Assembly: GCA_018623195.1 (NCBI GenBank)
Contig: JAAZVY010000015.1
Coordinates: 1-33,982, forward strand
From: Flavobacteriaceae bacterium
GTDB lineage: Bacteria; Bacteroidota; Bacteroidia; Flavobacteriales; Flavobacteriaceae
Direction: 5' to 3'
DNA: 33,982 nucleotides
Part shown: one piece after another, positions 8,796 to 15,732 of the stretch
Layout of the letters: each line of letters begins with the position of its first letter
How positions within the stretch are numbered: the stretch's first letter is position 1
Made by a program: the position numbers and the translations under genes
Notes under the pieces: generated by a model
Database searches by the model: none
What the model was told of the DNA's origin: nothing
What the model saw: only the letters and a program-made list of their open reading frames with translations

Positions 8796-10267
8796 TATAT
8801 CAATTCTTTTAGGTTAGTAATCATTGTTGAGAATTCATCTACTTTTTCAAGTAAATAATCATCTTTGGTAAGTCCTCTTACTTCATCAACAATGTGTTCC
8901 ATTTGCTCTAAACGTGAGCGTTCTTGGCTCGCGTCTTCATTGTGTAACTTCAATTGGAGCTCTAGATAATTAAGTAAACTTATTACCCGTTTCTGAGGAA
9001 AAGAGTCTGAAGGCCTGTGACTAAGAGCTAATTCAAACAAGTCTTTTGCTTTAGCTAAATGATCATTTAGTTTGGCATCAGGAAAGTTCATGAGTGCGGT
9101 GGCATAGTTATGAGCCACTTCAGAAAGACTAACCGTATCCTCGGCCTCCTCATAGAGGGACATCGCTTCCTTAAAACACGAAGCGCTAAGCGCGTACCAC
9201 ATGGGCTGTTCACTGTCTGATGAAATCATGTCGGTATACAATAACGCCAAATTACCTTTTACCTCGGCACATTCATGGGGGTACTCTGACGGGGTAAACA
9301 CCTTCAGTGCATTCTGATAGGCATTGATCGAAGACTTATAATACTGAGGAGCACCATTCTTTGACCATCCGTAGAGAATTCGTCCTTTTAAAACCGATGC
9401 TTTTGCCATGAAGTACGACAGATCGAATTTTTTCAAAGCCAATAGCGCAGCATTAATCGACTTTAAAGCCTCTTCATATTTAGCCGATAGCAATTGTAAT
9501 TCTGCTAGGTCTAAATTCACAATAGCTGCCCTAAGTTCTTCTCCGTGATGGGTACAAAGCGAACTAAAATCCTTAAATACGGACTCAATTCGGTCTAGAG
9601 AGTCGGCCTGTTCGTCACTTTTCATCGAAACGTATTCAAGCATGGCCTGATCAAATAGTAGCAGCGTCTTGAACGGTTCATTCTGCACGGCAATATCGCG
9701 AGACGAAATCTCTAAACCGTCATCCAAACGATCAACTAACAGTTGATTCTGATGATGAATGAGGTAATACTTTGCATTTTCATCTTGAGCATTGGTGATG
9801 CAGTCTGAATACCACTGATTCTGCTCAAACGAGGAGTCAAAAAGATTCAAATTGTGAATGAATAAACATTGATTAGAAGGATCTAATCGCTCCCAAAACG
9901 GCATCACCTCCTCTTGTTGAATATCGTATCCATTTTGGATTAAGGCATAGATATAAAGCGTAGCAAATAATTCGTCTTCAGGAGATAGCAATTGAAGCGC
10001 ACGCTCATAATTACCCAACTTGAAAAAAACAAGCGCGTTGAAGATAGCCTCATCAAATTCTTGATCCTGAATGATAATAGGGAAGTTATTATCTGCCCAA
10101 TCAGGAAGAATTTCTATTCTCTGATGAGCAAGTTTAATATGATAGTGTTCACTTGCTAAAGCAACGAACTCGACGAGTTCGTTTAAACGGTCATGCTGAT
10201 CGATGATTGATTGAATACGATCCTTCTCTTCAGTTGAGATCGCTATTAAAACTTTCGGAAGTTCCAT
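8795..10267 (-). CDS. TPR-like helical-repeat protein of the hydrogenase operon (function unknown)
   Basis: This 490-aa, probably cytoplasmic protein has no signal peptide or membrane segment. Helical-hairpin repeats are visible: FKLGNYERALQLL near residue 80, KYEEALKSINAALLALKKF near 270, and VKGNLALLYTDM, SEVAHNYATAL and AKDLFELALSHRP towards the C-terminus. These look like degenerate tetratricopeptide repeats. The gene overlaps the 83-aa gene upstream by 38 bp and hypA downstream by one base, so it is locked into the operon. TPR proteins usually hold other proteins, so an assembly or docking role for HupSL is a reasonable guess but is unproven. I do not recognise a named family. Confidence 0.85.
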   Translation of the reverse strand: MELPKVLIAISTEEKDRIQSIIDQHDRLNELVEFVALASEHYHIKLAHQRIEILPDWADNNFPIIIQDQEFDEAIFNALVFFKLGNYERALQLLSPEDELFATLYIYALIQNGYDIQQEEVMPFWERLDPSNQCLFIHNLNLFDSSFEQNQWYSDCITNAQDENAKYYLIHHQNQLLVDRLDDGLEISSRDIAVQNEPFKTLLLFDQAMLEYVSMKSDEQADSLDRIESVFKDFSSLCTHHGEELRAAIVNLDLAELQLLSAKYEEALKSINAALLALKKFDLSYFMAKASVLKGRILYGWSKNGAPQYYKSSINAYQNALKVFTPSEYPHECAEVKGNLALLYTDMISSDSEQPMWYALSASCFKEAMSLYEEAEDTVSLSEVAHNYATALMNFPDAKLNDHLAKAKDLFELALSHRPSDSFPQKRVISLLNYLELQLKLHNEDASQERSRLEQMEHIVDEVRGLTKDDYLLEKVDEFSTMITNLKELI

Positions 10268-10481
10268 TCGATTGTTTGTGGTATTTATTGGCTTGTTGAA
10301 TATAAATAGATCCGTAGAGTTTTGCTAACGATTCTGTACGATGCGTCCCCATATGATGCATCAAATATTCTTGTGGATTATCTGGATTAATAAAGGTCAA
10401 ATAGACATGCCACTGTGATTTCTCTTCTTCAATATGAAAAGATACTGACGCATTTGGCAACCACTTTTCTGACCCCTCCAT
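10230..10481 (-). CDS. Unrecognised 83-aa protein inside the hydrogenase operon
   Basis: This is a small soluble protein with no signal, membrane segment or cysteine. The first part looks like beta strands (ASVSFHIEEE, WHVYLTFINPD), and a helical part follows (TESLAKLYGSIYIQQANKY). A His-Met patch, YLMHHMGTHR, lies near residue 40. The gene starts 2 bp after the 113-aa gene and its 3' end overlaps the TPR gene by 38 bp, so it is probably real and translationally coupled. I do not recognise a family. Its fixed place among structural and maturation genes suggests a hydrogenase-specific role. Confidence 0.75.
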   Translation of the reverse strand: MEGSEKWLPNASVSFHIEEEKSQWHVYLTFINPDNPQEYLMHHMGTHRTESLAKLYGSIYIQQANKYHKQSNGTSESFNSDLN

Positions 10482-10483
10482 TC

Positions 10484-10825
10484 TTAGAAATCAATTTGAA
10501 TTAAACCGGTCTTATCAGAGAATGAAATTTCTAGGTCATCAGTCGCCTTCGAATCAATTTCTAAATCGATAAGAAAAGGCTTGATATTAAGCGATTTAGC
10601 ACCTTCAAGGTTCTTTTGTTTTAACATCATCTGAGCTGCACCTTTGTGAACCTTAGTAAACCAAACTTGGGCTACGGCACAAATGTTCATTCGCTTATGG
10701 TCTAGATCTGTAGCGACATATACATGAGAAACTCTTCCAAAAAACTGATCTACCTGCTCAGGTGTGAAAATGAGATGATCTCCTTTAAATAAAATCTTAC
10801 AAAGGATTTGCTGAGAGTTTGACAT
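10484..10825 (-). CDS. Unrecognised 113-aa protein inside the hydrogenase operon
   Basis: This small soluble protein has mixed alpha/beta character, with no signal or membrane segment. It contains two cysteines (ILCKILF, MNICAVAQ), a central VSHVYVATDLDHKR stretch and an acidic C-terminus ending in IQIDF. Its start overlaps the 3' end of the maturation-protease gene by 29 bp, and it is followed 2 bp later by the 83-aa gene. No family is recognised. The cysteines are too few and too far apart for an iron-sulfur carrier on their own. Confidence 0.78.
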   Translation of the reverse strand: MSNSQQILCKILFKGDHLIFTPEQVDQFFGRVSHVYVATDLDHKRMNICAVAQVWFTKVHKGAAQMMLKQKNLEGAKSLNIKPFLIDLEIDSKATDDLEISFSDKTGLIQIDF

Positions 10826-11279
10826 CTTCTAAAATTTTCTGAACCACTTTTTCCCCAGCCTCTCGAACCACATCACTCAATTGAACTTCTAGTCTAGTAT
10901 CTTCGATAGCGATCAAATAAACCTCTATATCGGTAGGGAACTCATCTCTCATTATTTTTCGTGCATAACTCAGGGCTTGATCCCATTTCATGCTATGCAA
11001 AAAAACCATCGGATCTTCTTCAGGCTCAGCAGCTAATTCCATTGCTGGAACTTTAAAAATACTGCCTACTTCATGGCCACTGTTGATCACAGCATCAACC
11101 ATTATGATACGATCATGCCCTTTGAGTTTGAACAACACCTCAAAGGCCGATGTCCCCATGTCAAACAAAGTAACGGAATCATTTTCTGTGACGTATTTTT
11201 CTAGAGATTTAACCACTTCAACCCCTATAGCATCATCGCTTCTCACTGGGTTTCCAAATCCTAATATTGCTGTCTTCAT
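10797..11279 (-). CDS. hupD: [NiFe]-hydrogenase maturation endopeptidase (HupD/HupW type, family M52)
   Basis: This protease removes the C-terminal peptide of HupL once nickel is in place. I chose the ATG at 11277-11279 (160 aa, MKTAILGFGNPVRSDD). The longer start at 11309 would lie inside the intercistronic hairpin, and family members begin at this motif. The putative nickel-sensing or catalytic residues line up as Asp16 (in RSDDAIG), Asp62 (MVDAVINSG) and His95 (FLHSMKW), matching Glu16, Asp62 and His93 of HybD. The 3' end overlaps the 113-aa gene by 29 bp. In cyanobacteria the equivalent gene is called hupW. Confidence 0.94.
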   Translation of the reverse strand: MKTAILGFGNPVRSDDAIGVEVVKSLEKYVTENDSVTLFDMGTSAFEVLFKLKGHDRIIMVDAVINSGHEVGSIFKVPAMELAAEPEEDPMVFLHSMKWDQALSYARKIMRDEFPTDIEVYLIAIEDTRLEVQLSDVVREAGEKVVQKILEDVKLSANPL

Positions 11280-11293
11280 AAGCTTTAAAATAA

Positions 11294-11325
11294 GAAACCT
11301 GCCCAACATATGCTAGACAGGTTTC
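11294..11325 (-). terminator. Intercistronic stem-loop between hupL and the protease gene (attenuator or mRNA-stability element)
   Basis: On the transcribed minus strand a 10-bp stem (GAAACCTGTC with GGCAGGTTTC, one G-U pair) encloses a 12-nt loop and is followed by TTATTTT. It lies 21 bases after the hupL stop codon. The run of T is short and broken, so partial termination or protection of the hupSL message is more likely than a full stop, because all maturation genes lie downstream. Confidence 0.6.
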
Positions 11326-11346
11326 ATCAAAATTTGATTGAAATAC

Positions 11347-12939
11347 TTAGATTTTGAAGCGGCTTAATTCAACTCCGCTCTTATCGTCATGGGCGTGAAC
11401 TGTACACACCAAACAAGAGTCAAATGAGCGAGCAACAATACCTACTTCAACAGGATCTTTTGGATCCTCTATTTCAGTATCTAGTAAGGCTGCTTCGATA
11501 GGGCCTGGATTATCATCACCATCTTGAGGACCAACATTCCATGTAGTCGGTGCCATCACCTGGTAATTTTTAATCACTCCATCTTTAATCTCAACCCAGT
11601 GCGCTAATGAACCACGAGCGGCTTCGGTAGCTCCGAATCCTTTACCATCCTTCTCAACAGGCTTGATATAGAATTCTCCATCTAGATCGATTTCACTGAG
11701 CCATTGATCAATGAGTTTATAAAGACGCGGTGCTTCGTGAACCCTAGCTAAAACTCTAGTGAAAACACTAGGTCCTAGTTTTTTAATAATATCTCCAAAA
11801 AGTGGATCGTGGATCTGGTGATCTTTCAAATTCGGATTTGCATACATGATACAACGAGCAAGCGGCCCAGCTTCTACCGCATGACCATCATATCGAGGTG
11901 CTTTCGCCCAAGAATATTGACCGTCAAAGTCTGTGTCATGTAAGGTTTGTGATTTAGCCGGATCTGGTAGTGGCTCATCCCAAGGGTGTAAGCCATCCTC
12001 TTGATTGTTGTACCAAGAGTGCTTCACGTGCTCACTAACTTTTAGGTGATCAAACTCATGCCAGTTTTCTCCATCGAAGAATCCGCTAGGGCTTATCAAA
12101 GCATCATTACGACCTTCTATGGTTGGATTATTGTAAAGATCCTTGTGTAAGTAAGTACCAAAAGCTAGGAACTTACCAACTCCCTTACCAAAACCATCTA
12201 AACCGAACTCAAGACCTGCTCTAATTAGCAAACCTAGATCACTGTTTTTATGAGAATCATTTTCTTCAACCCAGGCAAGCATATCGTCCCAAGTTTTGAT
12301 TTCCATGTAACGCTCAATAGAACAACCTAGCCAGATCGGCTCTAACCATTCATTCTTAAACTGAGTCATGATCGCATGGGCTCTAGTGATATCCTTTAAT
12401 GTAGGAGCACACATTACTCCTCCAGGTACCATGTAGCTAGAGTGTGGCCACTGACCACCAAACAAAGCATAAACCTGAACAGGAAGTGCACTTGCGGTTA
12501 ATCCTAATTGGAAGGTTTTACCAACATAAGCAGACCAACGTTCAACTACCTCTTTATAAAGGGGCTTGTCAGCATATTTTTTATTTGCTAGGTCTGTAGC
12601 GAAAATCGCATAAAACCATCGTGGAATACTCTGAATAGTTTCTGTAGCCTGACCAATTGCTCTAAGTAGTAAGGCGTTTGGAGGCAATTTAGTACCCCAA
12701 GCCGTATCTAAGGCCGAAGAAGCACAATACAAGTGAGAACCACCACAAATTCCACAAATTCTTGGAGTAACAATTAGACCTGATTGCGGGTCTTTTCCAG
12801 CCATAATTTTCTCAAATCCGCGAAACATCGCAGCTTGAGTATGTGCTCGAGTTACTTTTCCATTATCGATATATACCTTGACATCTAGATCTCCCTCTAC
12901 ACGTCCTACAGGTGAAATATTTAATTCTTTTACTGCCAT
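11347..12939 (-). CDS. hupL: Uptake [NiFe]-hydrogenase large subunit, group 2a / cyanobacterial HupL type
   Basis: This is the catalytic subunit holding the Ni-Fe centre for H2 oxidation. The 530-aa protein has the L1 motif RICGICGGSH (Cys62, Cys65) and the L2 motif DSCLVCTVHAHD (Cys509, Cys512), the four cysteine ligands. The protease should cut after His515 and release a 15-residue tail. The N-terminal SPVGRVEGDLDV, the segment GGQWPHSSYMVPGGVMCAPTL (here written as GGQWPHSSY and MVPGGVMCAPTL) and WVEIKDGVIKNYQVMAPTTW are, from memory, nearly those of cyanobacterial HupL. This places it in group 2a rather than group 1. It has no signal peptide and starts 8 bp after hupS. Confidence 0.97.
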   Translation of the reverse strand: MAVKELNISPVGRVEGDLDVKVYIDNGKVTRAHTQAAMFRGFEKIMAGKDPQSGLIVTPRICGICGGSHLYCASSALDTAWGTKLPPNALLLRAIGQATETIQSIPRWFYAIFATDLANKKYADKPLYKEVVERWSAYVGKTFQLGLTASALPVQVYALFGGQWPHSSYMVPGGVMCAPTLKDITRAHAIMTQFKNEWLEPIWLGCSIERYMEIKTWDDMLAWVEENDSHKNSDLGLLIRAGLEFGLDGFGKGVGKFLAFGTYLHKDLYNNPTIEGRNDALISPSGFFDGENWHEFDHLKVSEHVKHSWYNNQEDGLHPWDEPLPDPAKSQTLHDTDFDGQYSWAKAPRYDGHAVEAGPLARCIMYANPNLKDHQIHDPLFGDIIKKLGPSVFTRVLARVHEAPRLYKLIDQWLSEIDLDGEFYIKPVEKDGKGFGATEAARGSLAHWVEIKDGVIKNYQVMAPTTWNVGPQDGDDNPGPIEAALLDTEIEDPKDPVEVGIVARSFDSCLVCTVHAHDDKSGVELSRFKI

Positions 12940-12947
12940 TTTATTAA

Positions 12948-13907
12948 TTATTTAGAGGCTTCAGTAAATTGTTTTTTAGTCGGAAGAACCTTGTGGAATC
13001 CAGCCTCAACATAATAAGAGAACTTAGACTGACCTGTTGGTACTTCTTTAGGGAATACTCCTAAATGCTTCATTGTTTTCAGAACACTTCCTTTCATAAG
13101 GTCGTTATGTGGGAAGCCTGGCTCAGTACATCCTAAACATGGGTGATTTGCACGAGTCTTACTCGACTGGCGATTCCATAGGATGTTATTACAACTTGCA
13201 CGAGTCATTGGCCCTCTACAACCAACTTCGTAGAATAGACATCCACCTCGTTTACCAAAGTTTCCTTCGACCTTCTGAGCGAAGTTTACCACGTTGGTAC
13301 ATCCGTTCTGAACAAAGTCAGTAAAGAATGTTTTTGGACGATGATAATCATCGATCAGTACATCACCTATTCTACCTACGGCAATAGCTACCAAAATTTG
13401 GGTAATCCAATCAGGGTGTGCAGGACATCCAGGAATGTTTATTACAGGCAAACCGCCTTTAGACACGTAATCAGCACCTAAGAATCCTCCTTTTTTCTTT
13501 TTGTGAAACTGAAGACCCGTAGACTCTGATGGGTTTGGTGGAACCGCAGGAATCCCTCCCCAAGTTGCACAGTCACCGATAGCGACAACATAACCTGCAA
13601 CTTCAGAAAGCTCTTTGATCCAGTCCATCATCGGACGATCAGCAAAATAGTTCATCGAACCCGTATTGTTCGGCCCTTGAATTAAGGATCCTTCATACAC
13701 TAAAATGTCCATTTGAACTTTGCCCTTGATAATGTCGTTGAGCAAGTCTTGAACTTGATCACCGATTTGAAGACCTGTAGTTGGATGCCAAAGAATGTTT
13801 AACCCGAAGTCAGTGATTAACTCAACAACTGTAGGCTCTTCGGCATTTAAAAACGACATCGTATTGCCGCTACAAGCCCCTCCTTGGAGCCATAAAACAT
13901 TTGCCAT
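12948..13907 (-). CDS. hupS: Uptake [NiFe]-hydrogenase small subunit, group 2a / cyanobacterial HupS type
   Basis: This is the iron-sulfur electron-transfer subunit. I start it at the ATG at 13905-13907 (319 aa, MANVLWLQGG). The frame also extends to a GTG at 13937, but the ten extra residues are not a signal peptide, and cyanobacterial HupS starts at the same place. Proximal-cluster residues are Cys12, Cys113 and Cys161, but the usual fourth cysteine is Asn15 (CSGN). Distal and medial candidates are His189, Cys203, Cys223, Cys230, Cys239, Cys257 and Cys260. No Tat motif and no C-terminal membrane anchor are present, so the enzyme should stay in the cytoplasm. Confidence 0.97.
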   Translation of the reverse strand: MANVLWLQGGACSGNTMSFLNAEEPTVVELITDFGLNILWHPTTGLQIGDQVQDLLNDIIKGKVQMDILVYEGSLIQGPNNTGSMNYFADRPMMDWIKELSEVAGYVVAIGDCATWGGIPAVPPNPSESTGLQFHKKKKGGFLGADYVSKGGLPVINIPGCPAHPDWITQILVAIAVGRIGDVLIDDYHRPKTFFTDFVQNGCTNVVNFAQKVEGNFGKRGGCLFYEVGCRGPMTRASCNNILWNRQSSKTRANHPCLGCTEPGFPHNDLMKGSVLKTMKHLGVFPKEVPTGQSKFSYYVEAGFHKVLPTKKQFTEASK

Positions 13908-13958
13908 GAGAATAGTTTTTGTTTGTTTAAGGTGCACTAATATGTGAAAAAAAATGAC

Positions 13959-13994
13959 ATATTCTCAAATTTAAGTAGCTAAAAATGAGAATAT
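13959..13994 (-). promoter_or_regulatory. Inverted repeat and possible -7 box upstream of hupS
   Basis: A perfect 9-bp inverted repeat, ATATTCTCA (13959-13967) and TGAGAATAT (13986-13994), is split by 18 bases. On the minus strand TAAATTTG at 13966-13973 fits the Bacteroidota -7 consensus TAnnTTTG and overlaps one arm. No TTG is found at the expected -33 position. The layout fits an operator over a promoter 52-87 bases before the hupS start. A 5'-UTR hairpin is the alternative. Confidence 0.45.
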
Positions 13995-14002
13995 AGCATT
14001 AT

Positions 14003-14017
14003 TTAGAATTGTTCTAA
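14003..14017. promoter_or_regulatory. Perfect 15-bp palindrome upstream of hupS (possible regulator site)
   Basis: TTAGAA-TTG-TTCTAA is a perfect dyad with 6-bp arms. It lies just upstream of the other inverted repeat in the 192-bp gap between the HupE-like gene and hupS, where an activator would be expected. The same half-sites with a 9-nt spacer occur at 15844-15866, upstream of the DUF4198-like gene. Confidence 0.4.
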
Positions 14018-14099
14018 GTAATAGAATTACCGAATCAATTCAGCGATCATTTAGGTGATCAAGAAGCCCTTAGTTAAAAAATATCAACTAGATCAAACC

Positions 14100-14762
14100 T
14101 TAAACAAAATACTGATAGAGTTGGTATCCAAGAAGTGCAATACCAGCAACGAGCAAGTAACTATTGATTGCCTTGTAGAGCGAATCATAAGCTCTTTGCG
14201 TTCGAAGAAATTTAATGGCGTAAAGAATGGGTATTAAAGCAGCGACCTGACCTAACTCAACGCCGAGATTGAAGCTTAGAATTTTTAAAAGTACCTGCTC
14301 TTCTCCTAAATGCAAAGATTGAAGTCGTGCAGATAGACCCAATCCATGAATGAGACCAAAAAGTGTTACCATTAAAAGCAAATTCGGAGCCTTACTTGCG
14401 ATGATTTTAAAGCCTCCGAGATTTTCAAATCCTTTGTAAAAAACACTAAATCCAATCACCGCATCAATTAAGTATTCATTGACCTCGATCTTTAGAAAAG
14501 TTGCTGCGATTAGTGTAACACTATGGCCTAAAGTAAAGGCTGAAATGAATTTGACGATATCAGAGAACTTCGATAAGTAAAAAACTACTCCCGTTAAGAA
14601 TAGTAAGTGGTCATAGCCAGTAAGCATATGCTTGGCTCCAACCCATAGATATGCCCAAAGACCCCCATTTATAAGTAATTCATGATCAGCTGATGCAACA
14701 TCATGGGCATAAATAAAAGAGTTGCTCAGTAGCAAAACTAAAAGCAGAATCCTAGTTCTCAT
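14100..14762 (-). CDS. hupE: HupE/UreJ-family nickel permease
   Basis: This 220-aa membrane protein has an N-terminal signal-like segment ending YAHD and about six membrane helices. The motif GAKHMLTGYDHLLFL (His45, Asp51, His52) is the HupE/UreJ signature, followed by FTLGHSVTLIAA and FGLIHGLGLSARL with further conserved histidines. Members of this family import nickel or cobalt in hydrogenase and urease loci. The start overlaps the end of the DUF4198-like gene by 11 bp, making a two-gene unit just upstream of hupS. Nickel as the substrate is inferred from context. Confidence 0.88.
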   Translation of the reverse strand: MRTRILLLVLLLSNSFIYAHDVASADHELLINGGLWAYLWVGAKHMLTGYDHLLFLTGVVFYLSKFSDIVKFISAFTLGHSVTLIAATFLKIEVNEYLIDAVIGFSVFYKGFENLGGFKIIASKAPNLLLMVTLFGLIHGLGLSARLQSLHLGEEQVLLKILSFNLGVELGQVAALIPILYAIKFLRTQRAYDSLYKAINSYLLVAGIALLGYQLYQYFV

Positions 14763-15732
14763 TGTTGCGACTTCTGAAGAAGAAGAAAAGTAGTGCTATG
14801 AGTATAACGCTGACAACAATAAAATAATAAACCGGAATCTCATCATGAGATTCTTCTGAGTGTTCGTGCGAATGGCCTTCTCCAACAGCAAAGGTAAGGG
14901 TTGCCCAATTCGATTCGTGAGTATATTCAGAATCAGCTAACTCTACCAGATGAATAGTTCGCAGATACCAAACTCCTTCTTTATCAATAGGCAATTCAAT
15001 CACCCCGTTTTCGTTGGTTCTAAACTGCTGAAGATCATTATGCTCGTGAGATTCATCAGAATCATGGGTGTGGGTTGACCCATCATGAGTGTGTGTGGTT
15101 GACGAAGCTTGGTATCCGAGATAAACAAGTTGATTTGCCAGTGGCTCTTGATTAGCATATAACTGAACGGGAAGTGTGTGACCAATATGAATATCATAAG
15201 GATTTTCAAGAGGGATAAACTCTATCGGATAGTTCAAAGCCGTCATCCAGTCATCACTTAACGTTTCACCCACCTGAACAATAGTTTTCACATGCTTAGA
15301 ATAAAGTTCTACCGCTCCTGTGTTAAGGGTACCATCTGCCGCTCTTTTCTCTAATAAATCTAATACCCCATCGTGTTTTAAATAATCATTGAATGCCTCA
15401 GCATCCATTTCAATCGTTCTGGCGCGCGTAGATAAACCGATTACATAGGTTCCTTCACCTTTTGTTTCAAAGTCTAAATAGGTAATACTATCTTTTTCAT
15501 ACCAACTATCTTCTGAAGGATGAAATCGCTCTCCGTTCTGAAGAATAGAAACGTCGATCATTCGATCGCGGTCAATCACATTTTCACTCTTGTCGAAGGT
15601 TCCGTTAAATAATTCTACGGTCGATTTGGTGAACGTATCCAAGAAGTAGTTGTTGAGCTTCAAGTACATGTCATGACTTGAAAAAAGAACGAAGGCAATA
15701 GCTACAATAGGGAGGTATATGAATTTTTTCAT
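14752..15732 (-). CDS. His-rich, membrane-anchored DUF4198-like protein, probable extracytoplasmic nickel-binding partner of HupE
   Basis: This 326-aa protein has an N-terminal signal segment after which a mature protein could start at His20 (HDMYLKL), the typical beginning of DUF4198/NikK-like domains. Two histidine clusters follow: His214, 216, 221, 223, 229 and 231, then His287, 289, 291 and 296. A C-terminal membrane helix spans about 300-319. The middle part (YDIHIGHTLPVQLYANQEPL) looks like an Ig-like binding domain. It is coupled to the HupE-like permease by an 11-bp overlap. I infer that it collects nickel outside the inner membrane and hands it to the permease. Confidence 0.82.
   Translation of the reverse strand: MKKFIYLPIVAIAFVLFSSHDMYLKLNNYFLDTFTKSTVELFNGTFDKSENVIDRDRMIDVSILQNGERFHPSEDSWYEKDSITYLDFETKGEGTYVIGLSTRARTIEMDAEAFNDYLKHDGVLDLLEKRAADGTLNTGAVELYSKHVKTIVQVGETLSDDWMTALNYPIEFIPLENPYDIHIGHTLPVQLYANQEPLANQLVYLGYQASSTTHTHDGSTHTHDSDESHEHNDLQQFRTNENGVIELPIDKEGVWYLRTIHLVELADSEYTHESNWATLTFAVGEGHSHEHSEESHDEIPVYYFIVVSVILIALLFFFFRSRNNEN

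Noticed and set aside
11280-11309. Upstream ATG for the maturation protease
   Set aside because: It would begin inside the hupL-protease hairpin and add ten residues not found in the family.
11347-13907. Group 1h (actinobacterial, high-affinity) hydrogenase assignment
   Set aside because: Group 1h small subunits, from memory, carry CxGD at the proximal site. Here it is CSGN, with cyanobacterial HupS-like blocks.
13908-13937. Ten-residue N-terminal extension of HupS from a GTG start
   Set aside because: The extension has no Tat or other signal features, and known HupS proteins begin at the internal ATG (MANVLWLQGG).
14055-14237. 60-aa plus-strand open frame
   Set aside because: It mostly overlaps the 3' end of the HupE-like gene in antisense and has no recognisable protein features.
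14100-14762. HupE-like protein as a membrane anchor or cytochrome subunit of the hydrogenase
   Set aside because: Its histidines match the HupE/UreJ metal-permease motif, not haem-ligand spacing of cytochrome b subunits.
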